NCBI GenBank assembly: GCA_964412505.1
Contig: CAYPOM010000001.1
Location: 96,121-160,120, forward strand
Direction of reading: 5' to 3'
From: CAYLKK01 sp964412505
Lineage (GTDB): Bacteria > Pseudomonadota > Alphaproteobacteria > UBA3830 > CAYLKK01
Length of the DNA: 64,000 nt
Below, in pieces: positions 53,104-62,359 of this stretch. The translations under genes were made by a program, and so were the position numbers. Numbering within the stretch: the first letter of the stretch is position 1; each line of letters opens with the position of its first letter. The notes beneath the pieces are model-generated. The model did not search any database. It was given only the letters and a program-made list of their open reading frames with translations, and was not told where the DNA came from.

Positions 53104-54153
53104 TCATCTTTTAAAAAATGCACTTTTTTGTAAGTTATGTAGTGTAAATCTTGATATTTCAGCAAAAATAGCTGCGCATGGAATGCATATCATTACACCA
53201 ATGATTCCAGAAAGATTTATGCCGAGAAAGAATGCAAATAAAAGAAAAAGAGGGTGTACGTTGACTTCTTTTCCGACAAATTTTGGTGATAATATGTAGC
53301 CCTCACAGAATTGTCCTAATAAATATACGCATAAACATATTACTAGTTTTAGTGCTGAACAGTTTGCTAATATACTGACGAAACTAACAGATATTAAGCA
53401 GAAAATTGCGCCAATAAATGGAATAAATGATGCAAAGCCAGATAGTAATCCCCAGAAAATGTAGTGTTCGATTCCTATACACATTAAGCAAGGTGTGTAA
53501 TAGCTTACAAGTAGAATTGAAACAACTATTTGGCCATTCATAAATTTAAATAAACAATTACGAATGTTGTTTTGTAATGTTTTAACGTCATTTCGGTGCC
53601 TTATAGGAATCCATGCAAGTAATTTATTATTTAATATATGCCAGTCCCTGAGCATGTAAAACATTGTTAGTGGAATTATAATGAGTGCACTGAAAAAATT
53701 GGTTATTATATCTCCATGGGTAAGAACTTTTACTGCATAAGTTGCAATTAAATTTATATTGCTAGTGAAGTATTTATACGCTTCGTCTTTAGTAAAGTTT
53801 ATGTCGATCCCATGCTGGTTTAGTATATTTATATATTTAGTTGTAATATCAGTGAAATGTTTTATATATTCAGGTGTACTATCGAGAAATAGAGATATTT
53901 CTTTTTTTGCAAATGGAATAAAAGTTCCGAAAATAGATGTAAGTGTGCTGATTAATATTAGTGTGCAAAAAATACTTGATATTGTCCTATTTAGTTTTTT
54001 TGATATCTTTTCTGATAGTGGAGCAAAAATATAAGCAAGGCATGCACCTGTTAAAAATGGAAATATAATTGCTCTGCATATATAAAATGACAGACAAACA
54101 ACTACAAATACAAAAAACCAAAATAAGTTTATATTTTTTACTCTCTCTTCCAT
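53104..54153 (-). CDS. AI-2E family (PerM-like) membrane transporter
   Basis: This 349-residue protein has about eight membrane segments: the first pair near residues 12-50, and the conserved pair near 205-330 including GLLSGFASFIPFIGAIFCL and LGQFCEGYILSPKFVGKEVN. This is the core signature of the family. Substrates vary between members and cannot be read from sequence. Lies between pheT (6 bases) and hdaA (8 bases). Confidence 0.88.
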   Translation of the reverse strand: MEERVKNINLFWFFVFVVVCLSFYICRAIIFPFLTGACLAYIFAPLSEKISKKLNRTISSIFCTLILISTLTSIFGTFIPFAKKEISLFLDSTPEYIKHFTDITTKYINILNQHGIDINFTKDEAYKYFTSNINLIATYAVKVLTHGDIITNFFSALIIIPLTMFYMLRDWHILNNKLLAWIPIRHRNDVKTLQNNIRNCLFKFMNGQIVVSILLVSYYTPCLMCIGIEHYIFWGLLSGFASFIPFIGAIFCLISVSFVSILANCSALKLVICLCVYLLGQFCEGYILSPKFVGKEVNVHPLFLLFAFFLGINLSGIIGVMICIPCAAIFAEISRFTLHNLQKSAFFKR

Positions 54154-54159
54154 CTACTA

Positions 54160-56574
54160 TTACTGCCTTAACTCACATCCAAGTGTTTTTGCTGCATCTA
54201 TAATTTTTGATGAAATATCTTTAATTTCAGCTTCTGTAAGAGTAGCAACTGTTGGCTGTAATGTTATTGATACACCTAAAGCGATTAAATCGTCTTTATT
54301 CTTATAGTAATCGAATATTCCGGCATTCTTTATCAGTTTGCTACATTTCTTTATTTCTAATAGTAACTTATTCGCTTGGAAGTTGTTAGCATCTGTATTT
54401 AAAACAAATGAAAAATCTCTATCGACAGGTTGAAAGAATTTTTTTGCTGTGGAGTCTATATGTTGACTCTTGTTATTAATTATATCATCTACGAACAACT
54501 CAAATCCTACGCATCTATTCTTGATATCATAAGCAGAAATAATATTTGGATGCAATTCTCCAAAATATCCTATTACTTTTTTATTTATTATAACAGCAGC
54601 GCTTCTCGTCGGATGATACCAATCTGGGACGATTGTAGTGTCAAAAATAATTTTGTCTAAATCTATATTGAAAAAACGTATTACTGCTAACATATCAGAT
54701 TTTACGTCGAAAAGATCATAATCTCTTTGCGTTTCAATCCAGTTTCTTCCTGTTGCTTTTCCACTTTTAATTTCACAAAGAACGTTTCTTTGTTTATTCG
54801 GAGATGAAAATATAGGACCGAATTCGAACAGCGATACAAATTTTTGTGACTTGTTAAATTGTGTGAGCGTGTTTTTTAGTAAATTTGGATACAATGAGTT
54901 TCTCAAAATAGATAAGTCTTTGCTTATTGGATTTGCTAATACAACTGTCATTGTGGATTCTGGTATTAGTTCAGAAGCAAATAGTTTGGCATCATTTTCA
55001 TTGATGAAAGAAAATGACACAAGTTCAGATACACCGTTTGTGCACATTAATCTCTTCAGTGCTGATATCTTTTTCTTTTGTGTAAATATTTGTTTGTCTG
55101 TTTGTATGTTCTGTTCAGGTAGTGCTTTACAACATATATTTTCGTACCCAAATATCCTGATGACTTCTTCAATTAAATCTTCTTCTATATTTAAATCAGA
55201 TCTAAAAGGTGGAATTTCACATGTAGCAGATTCAGATGTCATTTCTAGAATATTAATTTCTAATTTTTTTAGAATATCTATTGCTACGTTAAATGGAATT
55301 TTAATTCCAGTTAACTTGTCTAGTTTTTTTGCTGTTAAGTTTACTTTTTTTCTAATAAATTTTTTGTTCTCTATTATATATGTTTTGCTAGCCTTCCCTC
55401 CACAGTGTTTTTGTATCATACTTGTCAGTAAATCTAGCCCTTCGAGAGCATATTCATTGTTTATTCCTCTTTCAAAACGTGCTCTAGAATCACTGGATAT
55501 ATTCATTTTATTTCCAATATTTGATATATAGACTGGATCAAATATTGCTGACTCTATTAGTATATTGGTTGTATTTTCATCACATGCACAAGCCTGTCCG
55601 CCCATGATTCCTAAAATACATAATACCGAGTCCTTGTCTGCTGCGACTAAAATGTCTGAATTTAATGTATGTTCAACGCCTTTTAGATCTACAAATTTTT
55701 CTCTATTATTCGCTTTTCTTAACTCTATAGAACCATTTATTTTATCTAGATCATAAATATGAAATGGGCGACATTTATCGTATGTTAAAAAATTTGCTAT
55801 ATCTACAACAGCTGAGTTTGAATTGATGCCTGCAGATTTAAGGAATGAACTAATTTCTTCTATACTTTTTTTGTTATTTAATCCTTTTATTTCTCTAAAT
55901 GCACAGTATGGGATATTGTCTGATACGTATTCGTTACCGACAATGCAATCCAAAGAAATACCGGTCTCAAACTCTAATTCTTCTGTTACGTTTGGTTTTG
56001 CTGTTTGTTTAAATATTCCAGCGCCTGCCGCGGCTAGATCTCTCGCTATTCCTTCTATTGAGAAGCAATCTCCTCTGTTAGGAGTTATTGAAACATCAAT
56101 GATTCCATCTCCTAATCCTAATAAATCTCCGATTTTTGCATTTTCTGGAATAGTGTCAGGAAGTTCTATTATACCATCTGATGAGTTCGAAAGTGCAAGT
56201 TCCTCGAAAGAACAGCACATGCCTTCACTTTGCTCACCTCTTATTTTGCTCAACTTAAGTTTTTCTCCAGAGCATGGTATTATCGCGCCAGGTAGAGCTA
56301 ATAATACATTTAGTCCTTCCCTTAAATTACTTGCTCCGCATACTACGCGTTTTGTTTCGCCTCCAGGTAGAACTGCTTTAAATGTTCTTAATTTATCTGC
56401 ATTTGGATGCTTTTGAACGTTAGTTGCTTTTGCTACAGTAAAATTTTGAAACATTTGATCACAATCTATAATGCTTTCAACCTCTATGCCAATTGATGTG
56501 AGTGTTTCAGCTATTTCTGAAATACTTTTATTGGTGTCTAAATGCTTTTTTAGCCAGTTGATTGAAAACTTCAT
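54160..56574 (-). CDS. pheT: Phenylalanyl-tRNA synthetase beta subunit
   Basis: The 804-residue chain is of normal length. It starts MKFSINWLKKHLDTNKS and has an EMAP-like tRNA-binding domain at about 40-150 (VAKATNVQKHPNADKLRTFK), the B3/B4 editing domain, the B5 domain, the catalytic-like core (RFERGINNEYALEGLDLLT) and a C-terminal ferredoxin-fold anticodon-binding domain (FQPVDRDFSFVLNTDANNFQ). The alpha gene pheS, usually just upstream, is not in this window; an MFS transporter gene occupies that place. Confidence 0.97.
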   Translation of the reverse strand: MKFSINWLKKHLDTNKSISEIAETLTSIGIEVESIIDCDQMFQNFTVAKATNVQKHPNADKLRTFKAVLPGGETKRVVCGASNLREGLNVLLALPGAIIPCSGEKLKLSKIRGEQSEGMCCSFEELALSNSSDGIIELPDTIPENAKIGDLLGLGDGIIDVSITPNRGDCFSIEGIARDLAAAGAGIFKQTAKPNVTEELEFETGISLDCIVGNEYVSDNIPYCAFREIKGLNNKKSIEEISSFLKSAGINSNSAVVDIANFLTYDKCRPFHIYDLDKINGSIELRKANNREKFVDLKGVEHTLNSDILVAADKDSVLCILGIMGGQACACDENTTNILIESAIFDPVYISNIGNKMNISSDSRARFERGINNEYALEGLDLLTSMIQKHCGGKASKTYIIENKKFIRKKVNLTAKKLDKLTGIKIPFNVAIDILKKLEINILEMTSESATCEIPPFRSDLNIEEDLIEEVIRIFGYENICCKALPEQNIQTDKQIFTQKKKISALKRLMCTNGVSELVSFSFINENDAKLFASELIPESTMTVVLANPISKDLSILRNSLYPNLLKNTLTQFNKSQKFVSLFEFGPIFSSPNKQRNVLCEIKSGKATGRNWIETQRDYDLFDVKSDMLAVIRFFNIDLDKIIFDTTIVPDWYHPTRSAAVIINKKVIGYFGELHPNIISAYDIKNRCVGFELFVDDIINNKSQHIDSTAKKFFQPVDRDFSFVLNTDANNFQANKLLLEIKKCSKLIKNAGIFDYYKNKDDLIALGVSITLQPTVATLTEAEIKDISSKIIDAAKTLGCELRQ

Positions 56575-56593
56575 ATTGTCCTCTATTATAATT

Positions 56594-57865
56594 TTATAAT
56601 AATTCTTTTCCAGTTCTATCTTCTAACTTATATAATGAAACTATAGCAGAAATTGAGAAAATAAGCATCATTATACTTAATGAATTTATAGTTTCTGTGG
56701 TTTTTAATAGAACTTCTGCAATAAGTGGTGTGGTTCCAGCAAAGCATGAATGACTTATTCCGAAAGCTAAGGCTAAAGCTGTGCACCTTAAGTGCGTTGG
56801 AAATGTTTCTGAATAGAAAGCGGCTCTACCACCGAAGAATATACCAAGAGTTATTCCTAGAAGAATTTCACAAAAAACATGAAAATACTTCATGAATAAA
56901 ATGTCTGGGAAATTTAAAGAATAAAACATAACAGGTGTAATTAGCATTGCGGCATAAATGCTAAAAAGCATCACTTTCTTTCTTGTGAATTTATCTGATA
57001 AGAGTCCGCCTAATGGTATAGTCGCAGTTATAAATATATTTGTGATTATTGTAAAAATAGAAGCTTCTTGTTGTGTCGCTAATCCAGAAACTTTTAGATA
57101 GTTGTGTAAAAATGTCAGTAGCATGTAGAATGTGACCCCGCCGTATGCTGCGACTGATACTCCATAAAATACTGTAGATTTATGGTTTTTAAAAGTTTCG
57201 GCAAGTGGCAACGATTGTGTTTTTCTTGTACTTTTAGCAAAATCTTTTGTTTCGTCGATTCCAAACCTTAAATATGCGCCAAATATTGCAAATAGTAAAC
57301 TTAGCAAAAATGGTATGCGCCATCCAAAAGTTATAAACTGGTCCTCTGTTAGCGTAGAAGATAGTATAGCTACGGCCAAAAATCCCAGCAGCACTCCTAA
57401 TGGACTGCCAAAGTCAGACCACGAACCGTAAAAACCACGTTTTTGGGCAGGAGCTTGTTCGACTAGGTACACCATAGATCCTGTGAATTCTCCACCTATT
57501 GCGACGCCTTGGAAAAACCTTATTGTCGCTAATAGTATTGGCGCCCAAACTCCTATTTGGCTATATGTTGGTAAAATGCCGACTAAGAATGTGGGTATTG
57601 CCATTGTGAGTATTGAAATAATAAGGGCCATTTTGCGTCCAACTTTGTCTCCTATGTGTCCTAGCAAAAGGCCACCAACAGGTCTTGAGAAAAAACCTAA
57701 TGCAAAAACTAAATAAACCCAAATTCGAGATGTCGATTGATCCTTAAATGGGAAAAATAATTCAGATAGTGTGGTTGTAAACGCGCCGTACAGAGTGTAA
57801 TCAAACCATTCTAAGGTGTTTCCAATGGTACACGCTAGCACGTTTTTGATTCGTTTTCTAAGCAT
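56594..57865 (-). CDS. MFS transporter of the metabolite:H+ symporter (ProP-like) family
   Basis: This 423-residue protein has 12 membrane helices. The family motifs are TIGNTLEWFDYTLYGAF in helix 1, GLLLGHIGDKVGRKMAL in the loop 2-3, and FQGVAIGGEFTGSMVYLVE in helix 4 and 5. Such symporters take up osmolytes, dicarboxylates or amino acids with protons. The specific substrate is unknown. First gene of a four-gene minus-strand operon, 19 bases before pheT. Confidence 0.9.
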   Translation of the reverse strand: MLRKRIKNVLACTIGNTLEWFDYTLYGAFTTTLSELFFPFKDQSTSRIWVYLVFALGFFSRPVGGLLLGHIGDKVGRKMALIISILTMAIPTFLVGILPTYSQIGVWAPILLATIRFFQGVAIGGEFTGSMVYLVEQAPAQKRGFYGSWSDFGSPLGVLLGFLAVAILSSTLTEDQFITFGWRIPFLLSLLFAIFGAYLRFGIDETKDFAKSTRKTQSLPLAETFKNHKSTVFYGVSVAAYGGVTFYMLLTFLHNYLKVSGLATQQEASIFTIITNIFITATIPLGGLLSDKFTRKKVMLFSIYAAMLITPVMFYSLNFPDILFMKYFHVFCEILLGITLGIFFGGRAAFYSETFPTHLRCTALALAFGISHSCFAGTTPLIAEVLLKTTETINSLSIMMLIFSISAIVSLYKLEDRTGKELL

Positions 57866-57890
57866 CAGATTTTCCTACATTTTAGAAAAA

Positions 57891-57965
<75 letters not shown>

Positions 57966-57983
57966 AAAAGACCAATTGTTTAA

Positions 57984-58012
57984 AGAATAACATAATAATA
58001 ATCATTGCGCAA
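57984..58012 (-). promoter_or_regulatory. Promoter of tRNA-Thr(GGT)
   Basis: Read on the minus strand, TTGCGC (58012-58007) and TATTCT (57989-57984) are 17 bp apart, about 18 bases before the tRNA. Confidence 0.4.
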
Positions 58013-58279
58013 GGAGTCTGTTGTGTAAGTAAGTCGACACAGCTTAAACAAACGCCGAACGGAGAAATCTATTTAATATGCCGATTTCATTCTTGTAAAG
58101 TGCGTAGTAGTGTGATTTTTTTGTCGCTAATCATTTTTGCGCTTTGATTGCGAGTTGTTTTATTTTGGTGGGTTAAATCGTCTCGTAATTTTGCGCTTTT
58201 ATAGCTGTGTAGCGCCTATTGCAAAGGACTTAGAATTAGTATAGACTCACTATGATTTTTGTAATTTACGGAGGAATTT

Positions 58280-60337
58280 GTGGCGCAATTTGAGCAAGAG
58301 CTATTTAATGAATTAACAGATGTTTCTATGCCGAAGTTTGTACTAAAAAGAGACAATTCAAAGGCCGCTTTTGATATACATAAAATCGCAGTAGCTATAA
58401 GTAAAGCTGGCGAAGAGACAGGGGAATTTGGAAAAATCATCGCAGATGAATTGGCAAAAGACGTCGCACGTGTGATAGCTTACAGGTTCCGCGATAATGT
58501 GCCATCTATAGAGAATATTCAAGATATCGTAGAAGATACGTTAGTTAGATCGAAATTTTATAAAACAGCTAAGGCGTATATTCTTTATAGAGAAAATCGT
58601 TGTAAATTACGTAAGGCTAGCGGCAGTAATATTGACGCTATATGCTCAATTAGCGAATATTTAAGTAGAGCCGATTGGCGTGTTAACGCAAACGCAAATC
58701 AAGGTTATTCTTTGGGTGGGTTAATACTTAATAGCTCCGGAAAAATGACAGCAAATTATTGGTTAGATCAGGTATATCCAGACTACATCTCCGATGCACA
58801 TAGGAACGCTGATTTCTACATCCATGATTTGGATATGCTATCGGGATATTGTGCTGGTTGGTCGTTGCGTATGTTGTTGCGCGAGGGATTTAATGGAGTC
58901 ACAGGAAAAATAGAATCTAATCCTCCTAAGCATTTATCTAGCGCATTATCTCAAATGGTTAATTTCCTGGGAACCTTGCAAAACGAGTGGGCTGGTGCAC
59001 AAGCTTTTAGCTCTTTTGATACTTATTTGGCTCCTTATGTTAGATTGGACAAGTTGCCTTATGAAAAAGTGTATCAGCATATTCAAGAATTTATTTATAA
59101 CTTAAATGTTCCTTCTCGCTGGGGAATGCAAACTCCTTTTACTAACCTTACTTTCGATTGGGTCTGTCCCCAAGATTTAAGAGGGCAAGTTCCTATTGTA
59201 GGTGGGAAAGAAGTCGACTTCACATATGGCGATTTGCAAGAAGAAATGGATATGTTGAATAGAGCTTTTCTTGAAGTTATGTCTCAAGGAGATGCTAAAG
59301 GTAGGATTTTTACATTCCCAATTCCGACATATAACATTACTGATGATTTCCAGTGGGATTCTGAAAATGCAATGCGTCTTTTTGAAATGACTGCAAAATA
59401 TGGAACTCCATATTTCCAAAATTTTGTTAATTCTGAGTTGAAGCCAGAAATGGTGCGTTCTATGTGTTGTAGATTACAGCTAGATTTGAGAGAGCTATTG
59501 AAGAGAGGTAACAGTTTATTCGGGTCCGCAGAACAAACAGGATCTATTGGGGTTGTAACTATAAACTGTGCAAGGCTTGGTTTTGTGTACAGAGGAAACG
59601 AAGACGCTTTGTACGGGAGACTAGCTCAACTTATAGATTGGGCTAAAATTTCTTTAGAAATTAAAAGGAAATTTATTCAAAAGTATATGGATGCTGGATT
59701 GTATCCATTTACAAAAAGATACTTGGGTACTTTCAGAAATCACTTCTCTACAATAGGTGTGAATGGCATCAACGAGATGATTCGCAACTTCACAAATGAT
59801 GCAGAAAATATTACAACAGAAAATGGCTACAAAATGGCCATAAAATTGTTAGATTTTATTCGAGCGAAATTGATAGCTATTCAGGAGGAAACTGGACATA
59901 TGTATAATCTCGAAGCCACCCCAGCTGAAGGAACAACATATAGGTTTGCAAAAGAAGACGCTAAGCGTTTCCCTGGCATTATTCAAGCTGGTACAAAGAC
60001 TGCCCCTTATTATACAAACTCTAGTCAATTGCCTGCTAACTTTACAAAAGACGCATTTGAAGCGTTAAAATTGCAAGATGAGCTGCAGTGTAAATATACT
60101 GGGGGGACTGTTTTGCACTTATACATGAATGAAAAAATTTCATCTCCAGAGGTTTGCGGGAAAATAATAAAGAAAGTTGTAGAAAATTTCAGGTTACCTT
60201 ATTTTACTATTACTCCAACATTTTCTATATGCCCAAAACATGGTTATATAGCTGGAGAACATCCATTCTGTCCAAAGTGTGATGAAATACTTATTAACAA
60301 AAAATTGGCAGAATTGCATGGTGAAAATAACAGTTGA
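58280..60337 (+). CDS. nrdD: Class III ribonucleotide reductase, large part lacking the glycyl-radical domain
   Basis: The 685-residue protein begins with an ATP-cone (FVLKRDNSKAAFDIHKI, about 17-105). The catalytic barrel follows with SMCCRLQLDLRELLKRGNSL and IGVVTINCARLGFV. It ends with the zinc-binding part (CPKHGYIAGEHPFCPKCDEI). A normal NrdD continues directly into the RVxGY glycyl-radical loop, which is absent here; a separate gene 34 bases downstream supplies it. The enzyme reduces ribonucleotides without oxygen. GGAGG precedes the GTG start. The sum of both chains (742) equals a normal NrdD. Confidence 0.9.
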   Translation: MAQFEQELFNELTDVSMPKFVLKRDNSKAAFDIHKIAVAISKAGEETGEFGKIIADELAKDVARVIAYRFRDNVPSIENIQDIVEDTLVRSKFYKTAKAYILYRENRCKLRKASGSNIDAICSISEYLSRADWRVNANANQGYSLGGLILNSSGKMTANYWLDQVYPDYISDAHRNADFYIHDLDMLSGYCAGWSLRMLLREGFNGVTGKIESNPPKHLSSALSQMVNFLGTLQNEWAGAQAFSSFDTYLAPYVRLDKLPYEKVYQHIQEFIYNLNVPSRWGMQTPFTNLTFDWVCPQDLRGQVPIVGGKEVDFTYGDLQEEMDMLNRAFLEVMSQGDAKGRIFTFPIPTYNITDDFQWDSENAMRLFEMTAKYGTPYFQNFVNSELKPEMVRSMCCRLQLDLRELLKRGNSLFGSAEQTGSIGVVTINCARLGFVYRGNEDALYGRLAQLIDWAKISLEIKRKFIQKYMDAGLYPFTKRYLGTFRNHFSTIGVNGINEMIRNFTNDAENITTENGYKMAIKLLDFIRAKLIAIQEETGHMYNLEATPAEGTTYRFAKEDAKRFPGIIQAGTKTAPYYTNSSQLPANFTKDAFEALKLQDELQCKYTGGTVLHLYMNEKISSPEVCGKIIKKVVENFRLPYFTITPTFSICPKHGYIAGEHPFCPKCDEILINKKLAELHGENNS

Positions 60338-60371
60338 ATTATATATAATATAGTATATTCGGAGAAGAAAA

Positions 60372-60545
60372 ATGGAAGACCTAAAAACAAGGATTGAATT
60401 AAAAGACGAAGAAAGGCAGAGATGCGAAGTTTGGACTCGCGTTATGGGCTATTTTAGACCAATATCTGAGTTCAACAAGGGTAAGCGCAGTGAGCACGAT
60501 GAAAGAGTCCACTTTGAAGAGTCAGGCTGCTGTGGATGCAAGTAG
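60372..60545 (+). CDS. Free-standing NrdD glycyl-radical domain
   Basis: This 57-residue protein reads KDEERQRCEVWTRVMGYFRP then ISEFNKGKRSEHDERVHFEE and SGCCGCK. RVMGYFRP is the glycyl-radical motif of class III ribonucleotide reductase, with the radical glycine at residue 28. GGAGAAGAAAA places a ribosome site just before the ATG, and the frame differs from that of nrdD, so it is a separate cistron and not a run-on. It overlaps nrdG by ten bases. I infer it inserts into the NrdD barrel and is activated by NrdG. The cysteines at the end are unusual. Confidence 0.88.
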   Translation: MEDLKTRIELKDEERQRCEVWTRVMGYFRPISEFNKGKRSEHDERVHFEESGCCGCK

Positions 60546-61246
60546 ATGATGAAAAATTAAATATTATAGTTGGCGGGATTGTCTCGCTAACTACTATTGA
60601 TTATCCTGGCTGTTTGTCCTTGGTAGTTTTTTGTCAGGGGTGTCCATGGAGATGCGTCTATTGCCATAATAAACATTTGCAAAAGATATCTAGATTGGAT
60701 GGTCTACCATGGGATGATGTTTCTTTGCTGATAGACGAACGGAAAAATTTCATAGATGCTGTTGTTTTTAGCGGTGGAGAGCCGCTTATTCAAAATGACT
60801 TAGATAAGGTAATGAAGTCTGTGAAGGATAAGGATTTACTTGTAGGATTACATACGACCGGTGTTTTATTTGAGAAATTTGCAAAAATAATAGGATGCGT
60901 TGACTGGGTCGGATTTGATGTAAAAGCCCCATTCGAAAAGTATGGTAAAATTATTCAACAACCTGATGATGCTTCTATTTCTGCTGCATCGAACGTAAAA
61001 AAAAGTTTAGAACTTTTACTAGAGTCTCGCGTAAATTATGAAGTAAGAGTAACACTTGATAATTCACTTGAAATTGACGAAGTATTAGAAATGACAAGAG
61101 ACTTGAAAGATATGGGCGTTCAGAACATAGCATTTCAAGTTGTTCGAGATGAGCAAAATATAGCCATAAGGCATGCTATTTTAGCTAATGTGAATGCTAT
61201 GAATGAAATAAATGCTTATTTCCCTAATCTTACAATTCGTAGTTAG
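60536..61246 (+). CDS. nrdG: Anaerobic ribonucleotide reductase activating radical-SAM protein
   Basis: The 236-residue protein has the radical-SAM cluster motif CPWRCVYCHN near residue 35, GGIVSLTTIDYPGCLSLVVF before it, and VFSGGEPLIQNDL near 80. It is the longer NrdG-like type. It generates the glycyl radical on the small domain protein encoded just upstream. Its ATG lies inside that gene, so synthesis is coupled. Confidence 0.9.
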   Translation: MQVDDEKLNIIVGGIVSLTTIDYPGCLSLVVFCQGCPWRCVYCHNKHLQKISRLDGLPWDDVSLLIDERKNFIDAVVFSGGEPLIQNDLDKVMKSVKDKDLLVGLHTTGVLFEKFAKIIGCVDWVGFDVKAPFEKYGKIIQQPDDASISAASNVKKSLELLLESRVNYEVRVTLDNSLEIDEVLEMTRDLKDMGVQNIAFQVVRDEQNIAIRHAILANVNAMNEINAYFPNLTIRS

Positions 61247-61256
61247 GATTATTAAT

Positions 61257-62135
61257 ATGCATTTTTCTAAGATGACTGTTAATGGAAACAGAATATTTAT
61301 TGTCGAAGAGCATGCTGTTTTAAATCAAGAATGCAGTATTTCTTGCATTATGCAGAAAGTTTTAGGACGTGAGTTTGGTGCGTCTTGCGATCAAGCTGTA
61401 ATTTACAAATCACTAGATAAGCTTTGTATGTACTCTGTCATTTTTTATAATGATGACGGCAGTAGAGCAGGAATGTGCGGCAATGGAGTGTGTTGCCTGG
61501 GTAAATTTTTGCATTCTATAACAGGAATAACAGAATTTGAGTTTTTGATAGCTGAAAGAATTGTAAAAGTTACTGTATCTGATAATTCATGTCGAGCGAA
61601 TTTAGGTAATGCGAATTTTAATGACAGCATGCTTCTTTATAATACGACGACATCTCTTAACATGATAAAAGATACAGTCTCAGATTTCTTATATGAAAAT
61701 AATATGCCATCCTTTGATGAAATTTTTTCTATAGGAATTTCATTTGTTGATTTTGGAAATCCTCATGTAATTCTTTTATCTGAAGCAAAAGTAGCTGAAA
61801 ATTATTTAGAAAAAATTATGCTGAATGTAGGTTTTAAAATAGAAAATTTACAGTGTTTCAAAGATCGAGCGAATGTCAGTTTTGGATACATCTCAGATAG
61901 TACAATTAATCTGTTCGTATGGGAACGCGGCTCTGGCTACACTGGAGCTTGCGGTAGTGGATCCTGCGCTACTGTAGCGGCATTACATAAAGTAAAAAAT
62001 ATCAATGAAGATAAAATGTACAAGATACGACAAAGAGCAGGTAATTCTAATGTGTATATTCTAGAAGATGGCTCTGTTACACTAGAAACATTTCCTGTGT
62101 TTTGTTTCAGCGGAGAATTTTCACATCCTTGTTAG
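61257..62135 (+). CDS. dapF: Diaminopimelate epimerase
   Basis: I start at ATG 61257 with TTAGGA upstream; an earlier start would overlap nrdG. The 292-residue protein has both cysteine sites: DGSRAGMCGNGVCCLG (first catalytic Cys) and ERGSGYTGACGSGSCAT (second). The family usually has GNGxRC in the first; here Arg is Cys. It converts LL- to meso-diaminopimelate for peptidoglycan and lysine. It is the last gene of the nrdD unit, 10 bases after nrdG, with no functional link known. Confidence 0.88.
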   Translation: MHFSKMTVNGNRIFIVEEHAVLNQECSISCIMQKVLGREFGASCDQAVIYKSLDKLCMYSVIFYNDDGSRAGMCGNGVCCLGKFLHSITGITEFEFLIAERIVKVTVSDNSCRANLGNANFNDSMLLYNTTTSLNMIKDTVSDFLYENNMPSFDEIFSIGISFVDFGNPHVILLSEAKVAENYLEKIMLNVGFKIENLQCFKDRANVSFGYISDSTINLFVWERGSGYTGACGSGSCATVAALHKVKNINEDKMYKIRQRAGNSNVYILEDGSVTLETFPVFCFSGEFSHPC

Positions 62136-62311
62136 ACGGAATAATCGAAGATACAGTCTTCAAACATGTCTCTATCCAATTTTACATTATTAATTCTGAA
62201 TAATGCACGGCTAGAAGTAATAGAAATTTCTGAAATAGAGCTTTGCGGAGCAGTATTCTAAATAGAATATAAGCGATATAATAGATAGCTTTCAACTCTT
62301 GTATCAACTAC

Positions 62312-62342
62312 TCCGTTCGATTTTTGTTTTTAATCTACGGTT
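62312..62342. repeat. Short intergenic repeat, copy 1
   Basis: ACTCCGTTCGATTTTTG and the following TTTTTAATCTACGGTTTG resemble 63618-63648 (ACTCCGTTCTACTTCTA, TTTCTAATCTGCAATTT) with differences that are mostly transitions. The copies flank the unknown gene at 62360-63460. Confidence 0.35.
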
Positions 62343-62359
62343 TGCAAACTAAGCTAATA

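Noticed and set aside
58013..58279. NrdR box or riboswitch before nrdD
   Set aside because: No palindromic NrdR-box pair or known riboswitch core could be recognised in the 267-base leader.
60337..60372. nrdD split as a plain frameshift or sequencing error
   Set aside because: A proper ribosome site and ATG precede the small gene and the gap is 34 bases, so a single indel would not join the parts; kept as a split with a request for read checks.
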